Notes: a model not told the origin generated them from the letters alone. A stretch of DNA of 64,000 bases from Microbacterium sp. MF43 (GCF_012847295.1 NZ_JABBDY010000001.1:558001-622000), one strand, 5' to 3'; shown: positions 50,610-59,541, numbered from the stretch's first letter. Numbers and translations: made by a program.

Positions 50610-53347
50610 TAGCCGTCGTTGCCGCCGCCGTTACCGCCACCATTGCCGTTTCCGCCGCCACCGCAATCGGGGGCCGAGTAGTTGACGGTGATCGCGGAGT
50701 TGCGGTTGGTGACCGTTCCCGCCGCCGGTGTCGTGGCCGTTGCCTGGCCCGCGGGGTCGGCGGCCGCATCGACCGCGCACGTGCCCGCGACCACATTGCC
50801 GAAGCCCGCCTTGCGCAAGTCGGCGATCGCGCGCTCGAGCGGCTTGCCCGCCACATCCGGCACCGTGAGACCCTGGCCGTTGCTGGGGCTGATCGTCACG
50901 ACCGTGCCGCCCGCGACCCGGCCGGCGCCGGGATTCTGCGCGGCCACGAGGCCGCTGGCCATGTCGGAATCGACCGGGGAGCCGTCGACGACCTCGAAGC
51001 CGGCGCCCCGCAGGATCTGGCGTGCTTCATCCATGGTCTTGCCGACGACGTTCGGCAGGTCGGTGTAGACCTGGCGCGACAGGTTGCTGTCGGGACCGGG
51101 GAATCGGTCGCCTCCGTAGAGCTGATTCGCCAGATGCTGCAGTTGGCGCGCCATCTGGAACCGGATGCGGCTCAGCGGCTCATAGCTGCCGGTCCAGTAC
51201 TTGTCGTACAACGAGATCTCGCCCGTGACGTTTCCGGTCCACACCGCCGTGGTGACCTTCGTGCTCGACTCGACGATCCAGGTGTGAGTCTCCTCGTGCG
51301 TTCCCGTCTTGCCCATCACGGGGGTGCCGTCGAAGGGGTTGCCGGGGTAGGCGCTTCCGCCCGGCTGCATCACGCCCTCGAAGGCGTACGCCGCGGTGGC
51401 GGCGACGGCGGGATCGATCACCTGGCTGCAGCTGCGCTGGGGCTTGGCGATCTCCTTGCCGTCGGAGTCTGTCACCCGGTCGATCGCCTGCGGCTGGCAG
51501 TAGACGCCCTTGTTCGCCACGGTCGCGTACGCAGCCGCCATCGCGAGCGGCGAGATGGCGTCGTCGCCGATGACCTTGTTCGGGCCTGTCATGACGATGT
51601 CGTCACCAGTGCCGAGCTTGACGCCCATGCGCGTCGCCGCCTTGCCGATGTCGCACAGGTCCAGTTCGGAGGCCATGGCGAGGTACCCGGTGTTCAGCGA
51701 GTCGCGCGTGAACTGCATCGGCGTGCCCACGTACCCCGCCTGGTTCCGGAAGTTCTTCGGGTTCCAGTCGGCGTTGTAGTACATGCCGCCGTTGTAGCAG
51801 GAGTCCGGGAACTGCGGGATGACGCGATTGCGGCCGTTCACGACCTCGTTGACCGAGTGGCCCTTCTCGAGCCAGTCGATGAGGGTGAAGAGCTTGAAGG
51901 TCGATCCCGCGCTGAAGCCGCGGGATCCCCCGAACTGAAGGTCGCCCGCGTACACGATCGACGAGTAGTTGGGGTCCCCCGTGATGGTTTCACTGAATTT
52001 CGTGTTCTGCGCCACGGCGAGGATGCGGCCCGTCGACGCCTCGATGCTCATGGAGGTCGCGCCGAAATATCCACCCGGCACCGATGACGGCGCGAGGGTG
52101 TTCATCGTGGTCTGCGCTTCATTCTGGAGGCGCAGGTCCAGCGTCGTGTAGACGTTGAGGCCACCGCGGCGGAGGTTGGAGGTGCGCTCCTCCTGGGTCG
52201 CGCCGAACGCGGGGTCACGCTCGATGACGTACCGCACGTACTGGCAGAAGTACTCCATGCCCTTGGCCTGGACGCAGCCGTCCTTGGGTGCGGTGACCTT
52301 CGGCGTGATCGGCTCGATCACGGCCGCGTCGTACTGCTCCTGGGTGATCTTGCCGTCGTCGAGCAGGCGGGTGAGCACGTACAGCTGGCGACCCTTGGTG
52401 GAGCTGTAGCCATCGGCGGCCGCCAGATACTGCTCCTGCGTGATCTCTCCGGCCTCGAGCTTCGACGTCAGAGCCGCGATCTGGTCGGGGTTGACGTCGT
52501 CGATCAGGCCGTCGGGCGCCTTGTTGTACGCGACCCCGTCGGCGTCGACGATGGAGCCGCCGGTCATGTCGATGCGGTACCGGTTCGGGTTCTGCACGAT
52601 CCCGGCCAGGGTCGCGGCCTGGCTGATCGTGAGGTCCTTGGCCGAGACGCCGAAGTACCGCTTGGCAGCGGCCTCGATGCCATAGGTGCGGCCGCCGAAG
52701 TTCGCGATGTTGAGGTAGCCGAGAAGGATCGTCTCCTTGTCGTACTTCTTCTCCAGGGCGATCGCGTAGCGCATCTCCTGCAGCTTGCGCTGGATGCCCT
52801 CGTCGCCGACGGCGGTCGTCGCCTGCGTCCAGCAGTCGAGCTTCGCCTCCTCGGTCTCGGCCTGAGCCTCGCACCGCTGGACGAGGATGTTCTTCACGTA
52901 CTGCTGGCTGATCGTCGAGCCACCCTGGGTCTCGCCGCCGCCGCGCAGATTCGACATGACGGCGCGCGTGGTGCCGATCAGGTCGACGCCGCCGTGCTGG
53001 TAGTAGCGCGGGTCCTCGCTGGAGAGGATCGCGTCGTACATGAGGGGGCTGACCTCGTTCCACTCCACCGGCGAGCGGTTCTGGTCGTAGAACTGCGTCA
53101 TAACGACGTAGTCGTCCTTGGTGGGGTCGGTCTTGACGTACAGCGTCGTCGGAAGCATGAGCTTCTCGATCTCGAGCACGCTGGGGAGGTTGTCGAACAT
53201 CGTGATCGCGCTCGTCGCCGCGGCGCCGGACAGCGCGATCGCGGGCGTGACAGTCGCGGCGACGAGGACGCCGGCGACAGCGCTGAGGCCGACGAGGCCG
53301 GCGAGACCGCCGAGCACACCGCTAGCCGAACGATTGGTATCAGGCAT
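50609..53347 (-). CDS. Class A penicillin-binding protein with PASTA domains
   Basis: 912 residues. Short cytoplasmic stretch, one membrane segment (residues 10-40), glycosyltransferase domain with Glu111 in SSEDPRYYQHGGVD and GGSTISQQYVKN, transpeptidase domain with Ser482 in SAGSTFK, SLN, and GKTGTHEE. Two PASTA domains follow (LPNVVGKTMDEARQIL and VPDVAGKPLERAI), then a Gly/Asn tail. It polymerises and crosslinks peptidoglycan; PASTA modules may bind muropeptides. Leaderless start at 53347. The metallophosphoesterase is downstream. Confidence 0.95.
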   Translation of the reverse strand: MPDTNRSASGVLGGLAGLVGLSAVAGVLVAATVTPAIALSGAAATSAITMFDNLPSVLEIEKLMLPTTLYVKTDPTKDDYVVMTQFYDQNRSPVEWNEVSPLMYDAILSSEDPRYYQHGGVDLIGTTRAVMSNLRGGGETQGGSTISQQYVKNILVQRCEAQAETEEAKLDCWTQATTAVGDEGIQRKLQEMRYAIALEKKYDKETILLGYLNIANFGGRTYGIEAAAKRYFGVSAKDLTISQAATLAGIVQNPNRYRIDMTGGSIVDADGVAYNKAPDGLIDDVNPDQIAALTSKLEAGEITQEQYLAAADGYSSTKGRQLYVLTRLLDDGKITQEQYDAAVIEPITPKVTAPKDGCVQAKGMEYFCQYVRYVIERDPAFGATQEERTSNLRRGGLNVYTTLDLRLQNEAQTTMNTLAPSSVPGGYFGATSMSIEASTGRILAVAQNTKFSETITGDPNYSSIVYAGDLQFGGSRGFSAGSTFKLFTLIDWLEKGHSVNEVVNGRNRVIPQFPDSCYNGGMYYNADWNPKNFRNQAGYVGTPMQFTRDSLNTGYLAMASELDLCDIGKAATRMGVKLGTGDDIVMTGPNKVIGDDAISPLAMAAAYATVANKGVYCQPQAIDRVTDSDGKEIAKPQRSCSQVIDPAVAATAAYAFEGVMQPGGSAYPGNPFDGTPVMGKTGTHEETHTWIVESSTKVTTAVWTGNVTGEISLYDKYWTGSYEPLSRIRFQMARQLQHLANQLYGGDRFPGPDSNLSRQVYTDLPNVVGKTMDEARQILRGAGFEVVDGSPVDSDMASGLVAAQNPGAGRVAGGTVVTISPSNGQGLTVPDVAGKPLERAIADLRKAGFGNVVAGTCAVDAAADPAGQATATTPAAGTVTNRNSAITVNYSAPDCGGGGNGNGGGNGGGNDG

Positions 53348-53353
53348 AGGGTG

Positions 53354-53359
53354 ATCGTA
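53354..53359 (-). promoter_or_regulatory. -10 TACGAT, leaderless, PBP gene
   Basis: Minus-strand hexamer followed by 6 bases and the ATG at 53347. Confidence 0.65.
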
Positions 53360-53456
53360 AGGGAACTACCTGGGCGATTCCCTGACGGACGTGCGCCCGC
53401 GGCGAGTTTCCCAGCCTTCACCAACCCGTTTCCGCTCGCCGACTCGAGGAGCCGCG

Positions 53457-53672
53457 ATGACGACGTGGGAGTATCTCACCACGCCCCTTCTGATCCACAA
53501 CACCGCCGCGATCCTCAACAACTGGGGCAAGCAGGGCTGGGAACTCGTGCAGGTCGTTCCCGGTCCCGAGGGCGGGCTCGTGGCCTACCTCAAGCGCCCC
53601 GCCGGCGGCGGCGAGGCGAACGCGGGGCTGGATGCCGCAGCGCAGGCCGCCCGGCAGTTCGGAGAGGACTGA
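53457..53672 (+). CDS. DUF4177 small protein
   Basis: 71 residues, TTWEYLTTPLLIHNTAAILNN then GKQGWELVQVV, the DUF4177 pattern. Function unknown. The ATG at 53457 has a GAGGAG Shine-Dalgarno; a longer frame upstream from 53391 lacks similarity. RidA follows after one base, so the two are translated together. Confidence 0.8.
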   Translation: MTTWEYLTTPLLIHNTAAILNNWGKQGWELVQVVPGPEGGLVAYLKRPAGGGEANAGLDAAAQAARQFGED

Positions 53673-53673
53673 C

Positions 53674-54141
53674 ATGACCATCTCGCAGAAGCTCGCCGAC
53701 CTCGGCATCGACCTGCCCGACGTGGTTCCGCCCGTCGCCGCGTATGTGCCGGCGAAGGCGCACGGCGACCTCGTCTTCACCGCCGGGCAGCTGCCGATGA
53801 TCTCCGGCGCCCTCCCCGCGACCGGCAAGGTGGGTGAGGGACACGGCCTCATCCCCGCGTCGGATGCCAAGGAGTACGCCCGCCAGAGCGCGCTCAACGC
53901 CGTTGCGGCGGCTGCGGCGGCCGTGGGCGGCGTCGACCGGCTCACCGGCGTGGTGAAGGTCGTCGGGTTCGTGGCATCCGTCCCAGAATTCACCGGCCAG
54001 CCCGGCGTCATCAACGGCGCGAGCGAAGTGCTCGGCGAGATCTTCGGAGACGCCGGCACGCACGCCCGCTCCGCGGTCGGCGTACCCGTGCTGCCGCTCG
54101 ACGCGCCCGTCGAGGTCGAGGTCATCTTCTCGTACGCCTGA
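53674..54141 (+). CDS. RidA family protein
   Basis: 155 residues, YjgF/YER057c/UK114 fold. GDLVFTAGQLPM and the C-terminal ARSAVGVPVLPLDAPVEVEVIF are typical, but the canonical Arg near position 105 of true RidA enamine deaminases sits in ARSAVGV, so deaminase activity is possible rather than certain. The ATG at 53674 is used. A strong hairpin follows between this gene and acs. Confidence 0.88.
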   Translation: MTISQKLADLGIDLPDVVPPVAAYVPAKAHGDLVFTAGQLPMISGALPATGKVGEGHGLIPASDAKEYARQSALNAVAAAAAAVGGVDRLTGVVKVVGFVASVPEFTGQPGVINGASEVLGEIFGDAGTHARSAVGVPVLPLDAPVEVEVIFSYA

Positions 54142-54149
54142 AACGAGTG

Positions 54150-54187
54150 ACGGATGCCCCGGCGCGACCGCGTGCCGGGGCATCCGT
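54150..54187. terminator. Bidirectional terminator between ridA-like gene and acs
   Basis: Perfect 14-bp stem ACGGATGCCCCGGC (54150-54163) and GCCGGGGCATCCGT (54174-54187), 10-base loop. Its arms contain the recurrent GGATGCC/GGCATCC word. Confidence 0.85.
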
Positions 54188-54196
54188 CGTCTCGAG

Positions 54197-56161
54197 CTAC
54201 CTGACCTGGGCGGAGATCACGCTCATGACCGCCGTGTCGGCGAGAGTGGTGGTGTCGCCGACCTCGCGGCCCTCGGCGACGTCGCGGAGCAGGCGGCGCA
54301 TGATCTTGCCCGAACGGGTCTTGGGCAGTTCGCCCACGATGTAGACGTCGCGGGGACGAGCGATCGGCCCGATCTGCTCGCCGACCCAGCCGCGAAGCGA
54401 CTGCGCCAGGCCTTCGGCCGAGTGCGCGCTGAGGTACGACTGCTTGATGATGACGAAGGCGACGACGGCTTGACCGGTGGTCTCGTCCGACGCGCCGACG
54501 ACCGCGGCCTCGGCGACCGCTTCGTTGCCGACGAGCGCCGACTCGATCTCGGTGGTCGATAGGCGGTGGCCCGACACGTTCATGACATCGTCCACGCGGC
54601 CGAGGAGCCACACGTCTCCATCGTCGTCGAGACGGGCGCCGTCGCCGGCGAAGTAGAAGCCCTGCTTCCGGAACTTCTCCCAGTAGGTCTCGACGAAGCG
54701 CTCGGGGTCGCCCCAGATGCCGCGCAGCATCGACGGCCACGGTTCGGTGATGACGAGGAGTCCGCCGTTCCCGTTGCCGACGTGGGAGCCGTCCTCGTCG
54801 ACGACGTCCACGGAGATGCCCGGCAGCGGGACCTGCGCCGATCCGGGTTTGGTCTCGGTCACGCCCGGCAGGGCAGAGATCATGATCGCACCGGTCTCGG
54901 TCTGCCACCACGTGTCCACGATGGGCGCCGTCTTGCCCCCGATGATCTTGCGGTACCACATCCACGCTTCGGGGTTGATCGGCTCGCCGACGGATCCGAG
55001 CAGGCGCAGCGACGACAGGTCGAACTGCTTGGGGACCGAGCGGCCGATCTTCATGAAGGACCGGATCGCGGTCGGTGCGGTGTAGAGGATCGTGACGCCG
55101 TACTTCTGCACGATCTCCCACCAGCGGCCCGGGTGCGGGGTGTCGGGCGTTCCCTCGTAGAGCACCTGGGTGGCGCCGTTGGCGAGCGGGCCGTACGTGA
55201 CATAGCTGTGCCCGGTGACCCAGCCGATGTCGGCCGTGCACCAGAAGACGTCCGTCTCGGGGTGGATGTCGTGGACGACCTTGTTCGTGAACGCGGCCTG
55301 CGTGAGGTATCCGCCGGAGGTGTGGAGGATGCCCTTGGGCTTCCCGGTCGTGCCCGACGTGTAGAGGATGAAGAGGGGGTTCTCGGCGGGGAACGCCTGC
55401 GCCTCATGCTCGCCGGATGCCTGCGGCACGACGTCGTGCCACCAGATGTCGCGACCCTCGGTCCAGTCCACGTCGTTCCCGCCGCGCCTCACGACGAGCA
55501 CGTGCTCGACGGTCTCCTGCTCGCCTGAGCCGCGGTCGCCGAGCGCCAGGTCGACGGCGGGCTTGAGCGGCGACACCTTGCCCTTGCGGTAGCCGCCGTC
55601 GGCGGTGATCACGAGCTTCGCGCCGGCGTCGTCGATGCGCGCGCGCAGGCTGTCTGCCGAGAAGCCGCCGAAGACGACCGAGTGGATGGCGCCGATGCGC
55701 ACGACGGCCAGCATGGCCGCGACCGCTTCGGGGATCATCGGCATGTAGATGGCGACGCGATCGCCCGCCCCGACGCCGAGCCCCTCCAGCACATTGGCGA
55801 GGCGCTTGACCTCGTCGGTGAGCTCGGCGTACGTCACGCGACGGTCGTCGCCGGGCTCGCCCTCCCACAGGAGGGCGATGCGATCGCCGTTGCCTGCCTC
55901 GACGTGGCGGTCGAGGCAGTTGTATGCGACGTTGAGCTCGCCGTCGGCGAACCACTGCGCGAACGGCGGGTTGGACCAGTCGAGGACCTGCGTGAACGGC
56001 TTGTGCCAGTGCAGCTCGCGGGCCTGATCCGCCCAGAAGCCCTCGCGGTCGGCCGCCGCCCGTTCGTACAGGTCGCTCGTCGCAACGGCGGCGGCGGCGA
56101 ACTCCGACGACGGGGAGAACCGCCGGTCTTCGTTCAGCAGGTGGTCGATCTGGCTGCTCAT
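54197..56161 (-). CDS. acs: Acetyl-CoA synthetase
   Basis: 654 residues. ATP loop YTSGTTGKPKGI, core VDTWWQTETGAIMIS, hinge region, and C-terminal KTRSGKIMRR with the Lys that is acetylated for control. It makes acetyl-CoA from acetate, ATP and CoA, complementing ackA-pta at low acetate. The ATG at 56161 has an AAGGAG Shine-Dalgarno; the frame is open further up to 56317, without family similarity. A C5-N6-G5 inverted repeat lies about 95 bp upstream, before the -10 TACATT (56230-56225). Confidence 0.95.
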   Translation of the reverse strand: MSSQIDHLLNEDRRFSPSSEFAAAAVATSDLYERAAADREGFWADQARELHWHKPFTQVLDWSNPPFAQWFADGELNVAYNCLDRHVEAGNGDRIALLWEGEPGDDRRVTYAELTDEVKRLANVLEGLGVGAGDRVAIYMPMIPEAVAAMLAVVRIGAIHSVVFGGFSADSLRARIDDAGAKLVITADGGYRKGKVSPLKPAVDLALGDRGSGEQETVEHVLVVRRGGNDVDWTEGRDIWWHDVVPQASGEHEAQAFPAENPLFILYTSGTTGKPKGILHTSGGYLTQAAFTNKVVHDIHPETDVFWCTADIGWVTGHSYVTYGPLANGATQVLYEGTPDTPHPGRWWEIVQKYGVTILYTAPTAIRSFMKIGRSVPKQFDLSSLRLLGSVGEPINPEAWMWYRKIIGGKTAPIVDTWWQTETGAIMISALPGVTETKPGSAQVPLPGISVDVVDEDGSHVGNGNGGLLVITEPWPSMLRGIWGDPERFVETYWEKFRKQGFYFAGDGARLDDDGDVWLLGRVDDVMNVSGHRLSTTEIESALVGNEAVAEAAVVGASDETTGQAVVAFVIIKQSYLSAHSAEGLAQSLRGWVGEQIGPIARPRDVYIVGELPKTRSGKIMRRLLRDVAEGREVGDTTTLADTAVMSVISAQVR

Positions 56162-56253
56162 AGAGCGCGCTCCTTCGCGGGCTGAGGTCGGGTCGTCCGG
56201 CGGAGAGCCGGGTGTCTGTCTCGCAATGTAGTGAGCAGGACGTGCCGTCACTA

Positions 56254-56269
56254 CCCCCGATAGTGGGGG
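56254..56269. promoter_or_regulatory. Inverted repeat CCCCC-N6-GGGGG upstream of acs
   Basis: Lies about 36-51 bp before the inferred acs transcription start, an activator-like position. Binding protein unknown. Confidence 0.4.
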
Positions 56270-56345
56270 AGGCGGCATTCCTGGACCCGTCCGATATATC
56301 AGTGAGAAGGCTCTCATGAATCCTTCTCGCCACAGGCTTCGCGCC

Positions 56346-56351
56346 TATGCT
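56346..56351 (+). promoter_or_regulatory. -10 TATGCT of the 6C RNA
   Basis: Places the RNA start near 56358. Confidence 0.55.
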
Positions 56352-56357
56352 GGCGAG

Positions 56358-56460
56358 CGGCCGAACTTCGATTCTGGCGTTGCGACACCCGGACCACCCC
56401 CCGAAATCCGGTGTCGCGTGTGGCGGCATCCCATTCCCCCCATGGGATGCCGCCCTTGTT
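56358..56460 (+). ncRNA. 6C RNA (small RNA with two C6 loops)
   Basis: About 100 nt. Hairpin 1: GCGACACC-type stem (56382-56393 with 56407-56417) whose loop holds six C (56397-56402). Hairpin 2: perfect 13-bp stem GGCGGCATCCCAT (56422-56434) and ATGGGATGCCGCC (56442-56454) with six C in the loop (56436-56441), followed by CTTGTTTTG, a terminator. This is the actinobacterial 6C motif. The locus beside the tad pilus cluster matches the position of the M. tuberculosis homologue B11, next to Rv3660c. C-rich loops pair with G-rich mRNA ribosome-binding sites in mycobacteria. Start is inferred from the -10. Confidence 0.88.
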
Positions 56461-56560
56461 TTGCCCTTCGGCGATGGCGGCGGCTCCTCCCCAGGCGGAC
56501 GGTGCCGCCGCCTCTTCACTGATGTCCGGGGGTGCCGGCATCCGTCATCGCCCGCCTTTC

Positions 56561-56566
56561 TAGCCT
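56561..56566 (+). promoter_or_regulatory. -10 TAGCCT, leaderless, tadA
   Basis: Followed by 6 bases and the ATG at 56573. Confidence 0.7.
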
Positions 56567-56572
56567 CGGGAC

Positions 56573-57613
56573 ATGGCCGAGCACTTCGTCGTCACCCCAC
56601 GGCAGGGGACCGATGGCGACAGGGCGTCGGCGGCCGGCCCGCCCTCCGCGCCGCGGACTCTCGTGCGCGCTCGACCGCGGCATCCGTCCCTGGAACGGCT
56701 CGCGGAGTACCTCGACGCGCCCGACGTGACCGACCTCTTCATCAACGGCAGCGCCGGCTTGTTCGTCGATCGCGGAGCAGGCACGGCCGCCGAGCCGGGG
56801 TGGCGGGCCACCGAAGAAGAGGTGCGCGCCCTCGCGGTCGAGCTCATCGGCGCGGGCGGCCGTCACATCGACGACGCGTCGCCCTGCGTGGACGTCCGTC
56901 TGGAGGGAGGGATTCGCGTGCACGCCGTACTGCCGCCGGTGTCGGCCGAAGGCACGCTCATCTCGATTCGCGTGCCCCGTCTCGATCGCCCCGGCCTCGC
57001 CGACCTGCAGCGGGCGGGCATGTTCGCTCCCGCGATGCGCGCCACGATCGACGCGGTGGTGTCCGGCCGCGAGAACTTCCTGGTCACCGGTGCGGCGGGC
57101 GCAGGCAAGACGACGCTTCTCGCCGCTCTGCTCAGCGCCGCGCCGGCGCACGACCGCATCGTGACGATCGAGGACGTCGCCGAGCTCCGGCTCGATCACC
57201 CCCACCATGTGCGACTCGAGGCGCGTCAGCCGAATCTCGAGGGCGCCGGTGCTATCGGTCTCGCGCGACTCGTGCGAGAGGCGCTCCGCATGCGACCGGA
57301 CCGGCTCGTCGTGGGGGAGTGCCGCGGTGAAGAGGTGCGTGAGCTGCTCTCGGCGCTGAACACAGGCCACGATGGCGGGGCCGGGACCGTGCACGCGAAC
57401 AGCCTGCACGACGTCCCTGCTCGGCTCGAGGCGCTCGGCGCGCTGGCCGGCCTCCACGACACCGCCCTCGCACGCCAGGTCGCGAGTGCCATCGACTGGG
57501 TCATCCACGTGGAGCGCTCCGGCGACGGTGTCCGCCGCATAGCGGCGACAGGACGGCCGGTCGTGGGCGCTCGGGGACGCCTCGAGATCGAGGAGACCGC
57601 ATGGGCCGGGTGA
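56573..57613 (+). CDS. TadA/CpaF-type secretion ATPase
   Basis: 346 residues, type II/IV secretion ATPase of Flp pilus assembly. Walker A VTGAAGAGKTTLLAAL, acidic IVTIEDVAELRL (Walker B/Asp box), the arginine and His boxes with TVHANSLHDVPARLEALG are intact. It powers pilin assembly at the membrane. First gene of a five-gene Flp/Tad operon; a gene for the CpaE/Ssd-like localisation protein is missing. The last 13 bp overlap the next gene. Confidence 0.92.
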   Translation: MAEHFVVTPRQGTDGDRASAAGPPSAPRTLVRARPRHPSLERLAEYLDAPDVTDLFINGSAGLFVDRGAGTAAEPGWRATEEEVRALAVELIGAGGRHIDDASPCVDVRLEGGIRVHAVLPPVSAEGTLISIRVPRLDRPGLADLQRAGMFAPAMRATIDAVVSGRENFLVTGAAGAGKTTLLAALLSAAPAHDRIVTIEDVAELRLDHPHHVRLEARQPNLEGAGAIGLARLVREALRMRPDRLVVGECRGEEVRELLSALNTGHDGGAGTVHANSLHDVPARLEALGALAGLHDTALARQVASAIDWVIHVERSGDGVRRIAATGRPVVGARGRLEIEETAWAG

Positions 57614-58566
57614 AGAAGGAATCCGCGGCGTCGACCGCCGCGGAGACGGTGCTGCGGCTCGCCGTGCTCCTGCAGGCGGGTCTCTCGCCCGCGCGGGCCT
57701 GGTCCCATCTCGCCGACGCCGGCGACGAGAGCGCCGTCCGGGTCGTGTCGGCCACCGCGGAAGGCGGCGCGCTCGCGGATGCGATCGCGACGGCGGGCGC
57801 CCGGGCGGCGACCGCGGTCTCCTCGACCGGAAGGCTCCGGGCGCGGTCGGCTGCTCGACCCCCCGGCACGGATCAGGCGGTGGGCGATCCCTGGCCCGAC
57901 GTGGCGGCCGCCTGGCGCGTGGCGGTCGCCGTCGGCGCTCCGCTGGCCGAGACGCTGCGGGGCACCGCGGCGGCGCTCCGCGATGCGCACGAGGCCGCCG
58001 ACGATGTGCGGGTTGCGCTCGCCGAGCCCGCCGGCACCGCTCGGCTCATGGGCTGGCTTCCCGTCGTCGCCCTCGCGCTCGGAGCTGCCTTCGGCTTCGA
58101 CACCTTCGGGGTGCTGGTGAGCCAGCCGCTCGGCATCGGGTGCCTCGCGGCCGGTGTCGTGCTGATCGTGGTCGCGCGGAGGTGGAGCGGCGCGCTCGTC
58201 CGTCGCGCCAATCCCGCCGGGCGCATCCCCGGCAACGACGCCGAACTCCTGGCGATCGCGTTGAGCGGAGGAGTGTCGATCGAGCGCGCGACGGCACTGG
58301 TCGAGCAGGCGGGTTCGGCGGCGGATGCCTCGACCGCCGCGGTGCTCGCCCTTTCGCGCTCCGCCGGCGTGCCCGCCGTCGAGCTCCTCCGCGCCACGGC
58401 GGCGCTCGCGCGGCACCGCGCGCGCATCGAAGGGAGGCTGCGAGCCGCCGACCTGTCGTCGCGCCTCCTTCTGCCACTCGGCGCCTGCACCCTCCCCGCG
58501 TTCCTCCTGCTCGGCGTCGCACCGATGATGCTCAGCGTCATGAGCACCGTGCCGCTGTCGTGGTGA
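57601..58566 (+). CDS. TadB/TadC-like membrane platform protein
   Basis: 321 residues, GspF/TadC-type fold fused into one chain. Membrane segments occur around residues 145-200 and at the end (LLLPLGACTLPAFLLLGVAPMM). Two cytoplasmic helical domains with the T2SSF pattern (VLLQAGLSPARAWSHLADAG and LSGGVSIERATALVEQAG) could form the platform with TadA. Two separate TadB and TadC proteins are usual; here only one is present. The ATG at 57601 or GTG at 57610 (overlapping the tadA stop) may be used. Confidence 0.82.
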   Translation: MGRVKKESAASTAAETVLRLAVLLQAGLSPARAWSHLADAGDESAVRVVSATAEGGALADAIATAGARAATAVSSTGRLRARSAARPPGTDQAVGDPWPDVAAAWRVAVAVGAPLAETLRGTAAALRDAHEAADDVRVALAEPAGTARLMGWLPVVALALGAAFGFDTFGVLVSQPLGIGCLAAGVVLIVVARRWSGALVRRANPAGRIPGNDAELLAIALSGGVSIERATALVEQAGSAADASTAAVLALSRSAGVPAVELLRATAALARHRARIEGRLRAADLSSRLLLPLGACTLPAFLLLGVAPMMLSVMSTVPLSW

Positions 58567-58617
58567 CCGGCCCCCGACCGTGCCCGCCCTCATCCCCATC
58601 GAAAGGACCCACCACCT

Positions 58618-58824
58618 ATGTCCCTTCCCATCTTGACCCGCCGCCGTGCGCTGCGACTGTTCTGCGACGTGCACTCCGACGACACCGGCGCGGCGACCGC
58701 CGAATACGCCATCGCCACGATGGCCGCGGTCGCGTTCGCCGGTCTGCTCGTCGTGATCATGCGCAGCGATGAGGTTCGCGGCATCCTCACCGATCTCGTG
58801 CGGCGCGCGCTGACCGTCGCATGA
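58618..58824 (+). CDS. DUF4244 protein, putative Flp-type pilin
   Basis: 68 residues. A charged N-terminus with DDTGAATAEYAIATMAAVAFAGLLVVIM: the Glu at +5 after a possible Gly cleavage site and the hydrophobic helix resemble Flp pilins. A prepilin peptidase is not in the window. Probably the main pilus subunit. Overlaps the next gene by ATGA. Confidence 0.85.
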   Translation: MSLPILTRRRALRLFCDVHSDDTGAATAEYAIATMAAVAFAGLLVVIMRSDEVRGILTDLVRRALTVA

Positions 58825-59156
58825 CACGCTCGCTGCTCGGCGACGATCGCGGATCGGTCGTCGCCGAGTTCGCGGTCGCCCTGCCCGCCGTCGTCCTCGT
58901 GCTCGTGCTCGGCGTCGGGGCGCTCAGCGCCGGTGCGCGCCACGTCCGGCTGCAGGACGCCGTCGCCGACGCCGCCAGGCTCGCGGCACGCGGAGAATCC
59001 GACGATCGCGTGCACGCGACCGTCGCGTCGGTCGTGCCCGGATCCGACGCGCGCATCGAGGTCCGCGACGATCTGGTGTGCGTCGCCGCATCGGCGCCCG
59101 CCCTCCTCTCCGTTCGCATCGGCGCCACCAGCTGCGCGCTGGCGGGAGGGCGCTGA
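58821..59156 (+). CDS. TadE-like pilus assembly protein
   Basis: 111 residues. GSVVAEFAVALPAVVLVLVLGVGAL is a TadE-type signal/anchor: Glu followed by a membrane helix. The outer domain contains two Cys (LVCVAA and TSCALAG) that may form a disulfide. Likely a minor pseudopilin. Coupled to genes on both sides by overlaps. Confidence 0.82.
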   Translation: MTRSLLGDDRGSVVAEFAVALPAVVLVLVLGVGALSAGARHVRLQDAVADAARLAARGESDDRVHATVASVVPGSDARIEVRDDLVCVAASAPALLSVRIGATSCALAGGR

Positions 59157-59473
59157 TGCCGGGCACGCTCGCGGCAGCGGGGCTGGTGGTCTCGGCGGCG
59201 CTGCTGACCGGATCGCTCGCCGGGGTGTCCGCGGCAGCGGTCTTCGGTCAGCGGCTCGCGGGTGTCGCCGACGCGGCCGCACTCGCCGCGGCGGACGCGG
59301 CCTCGGGCGCGGTGACGGGAGTTCCGTGCGAGCGGGCGAGAGAGATCACGCAGAGAGGCGAGGTCGAGCTCACCGCGTGCGAACTGGACGGTCTGGTGGC
59401 GACCGTGTCGGTGTCTGCGCCGTTCGGCGTCCTCGTGGCCGTCGCGCGCGCTCGAGCCGGCCCGCCGTCATGA
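59156..59473 (+). CDS. TadE/TadG-like protein (Rv3654c type)
   Basis: 105 residues with an N-terminal membrane helix (LAAAGLVVSAALLTGSLAGVSAAAVF), an Ala-rich stretch ADAAALAAADAASGA, two Cys, and a hydrophobic end. It resembles the Rv3654c-type helicase/secretory-neighbourhood proteins of the tad cluster, where such small proteins end the operon. The ATG overlaps the preceding stop (TGATG); an open frame upstream from 59078 is a shadow. Confidence 0.75.
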   Translation: MPGTLAAAGLVVSAALLTGSLAGVSAAAVFGQRLAGVADAAALAAADAASGAVTGVPCERAREITQRGEVELTACELDGLVATVSVSAPFGVLVAVARARAGPPS

Positions 59474-59541
59474 GCGACCGCTCACAGCGCCCACACCGAG
59501 AAGTGACGTGTATGGTTTGCGTCGAAGAAAGGACGCCCCCT

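Larger units (their letters stand above)
56162..56572. other. 411-bp intergenic region with 6C RNA and acs control elements
   Basis: Between divergent acs and tadA. It holds the acs leader and -10 (56225-56230), an inverted repeat at 56254-56269, the 6C RNA with its promoter, and the tadA -10. No protein-coding gene seen. Confidence 0.8.
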
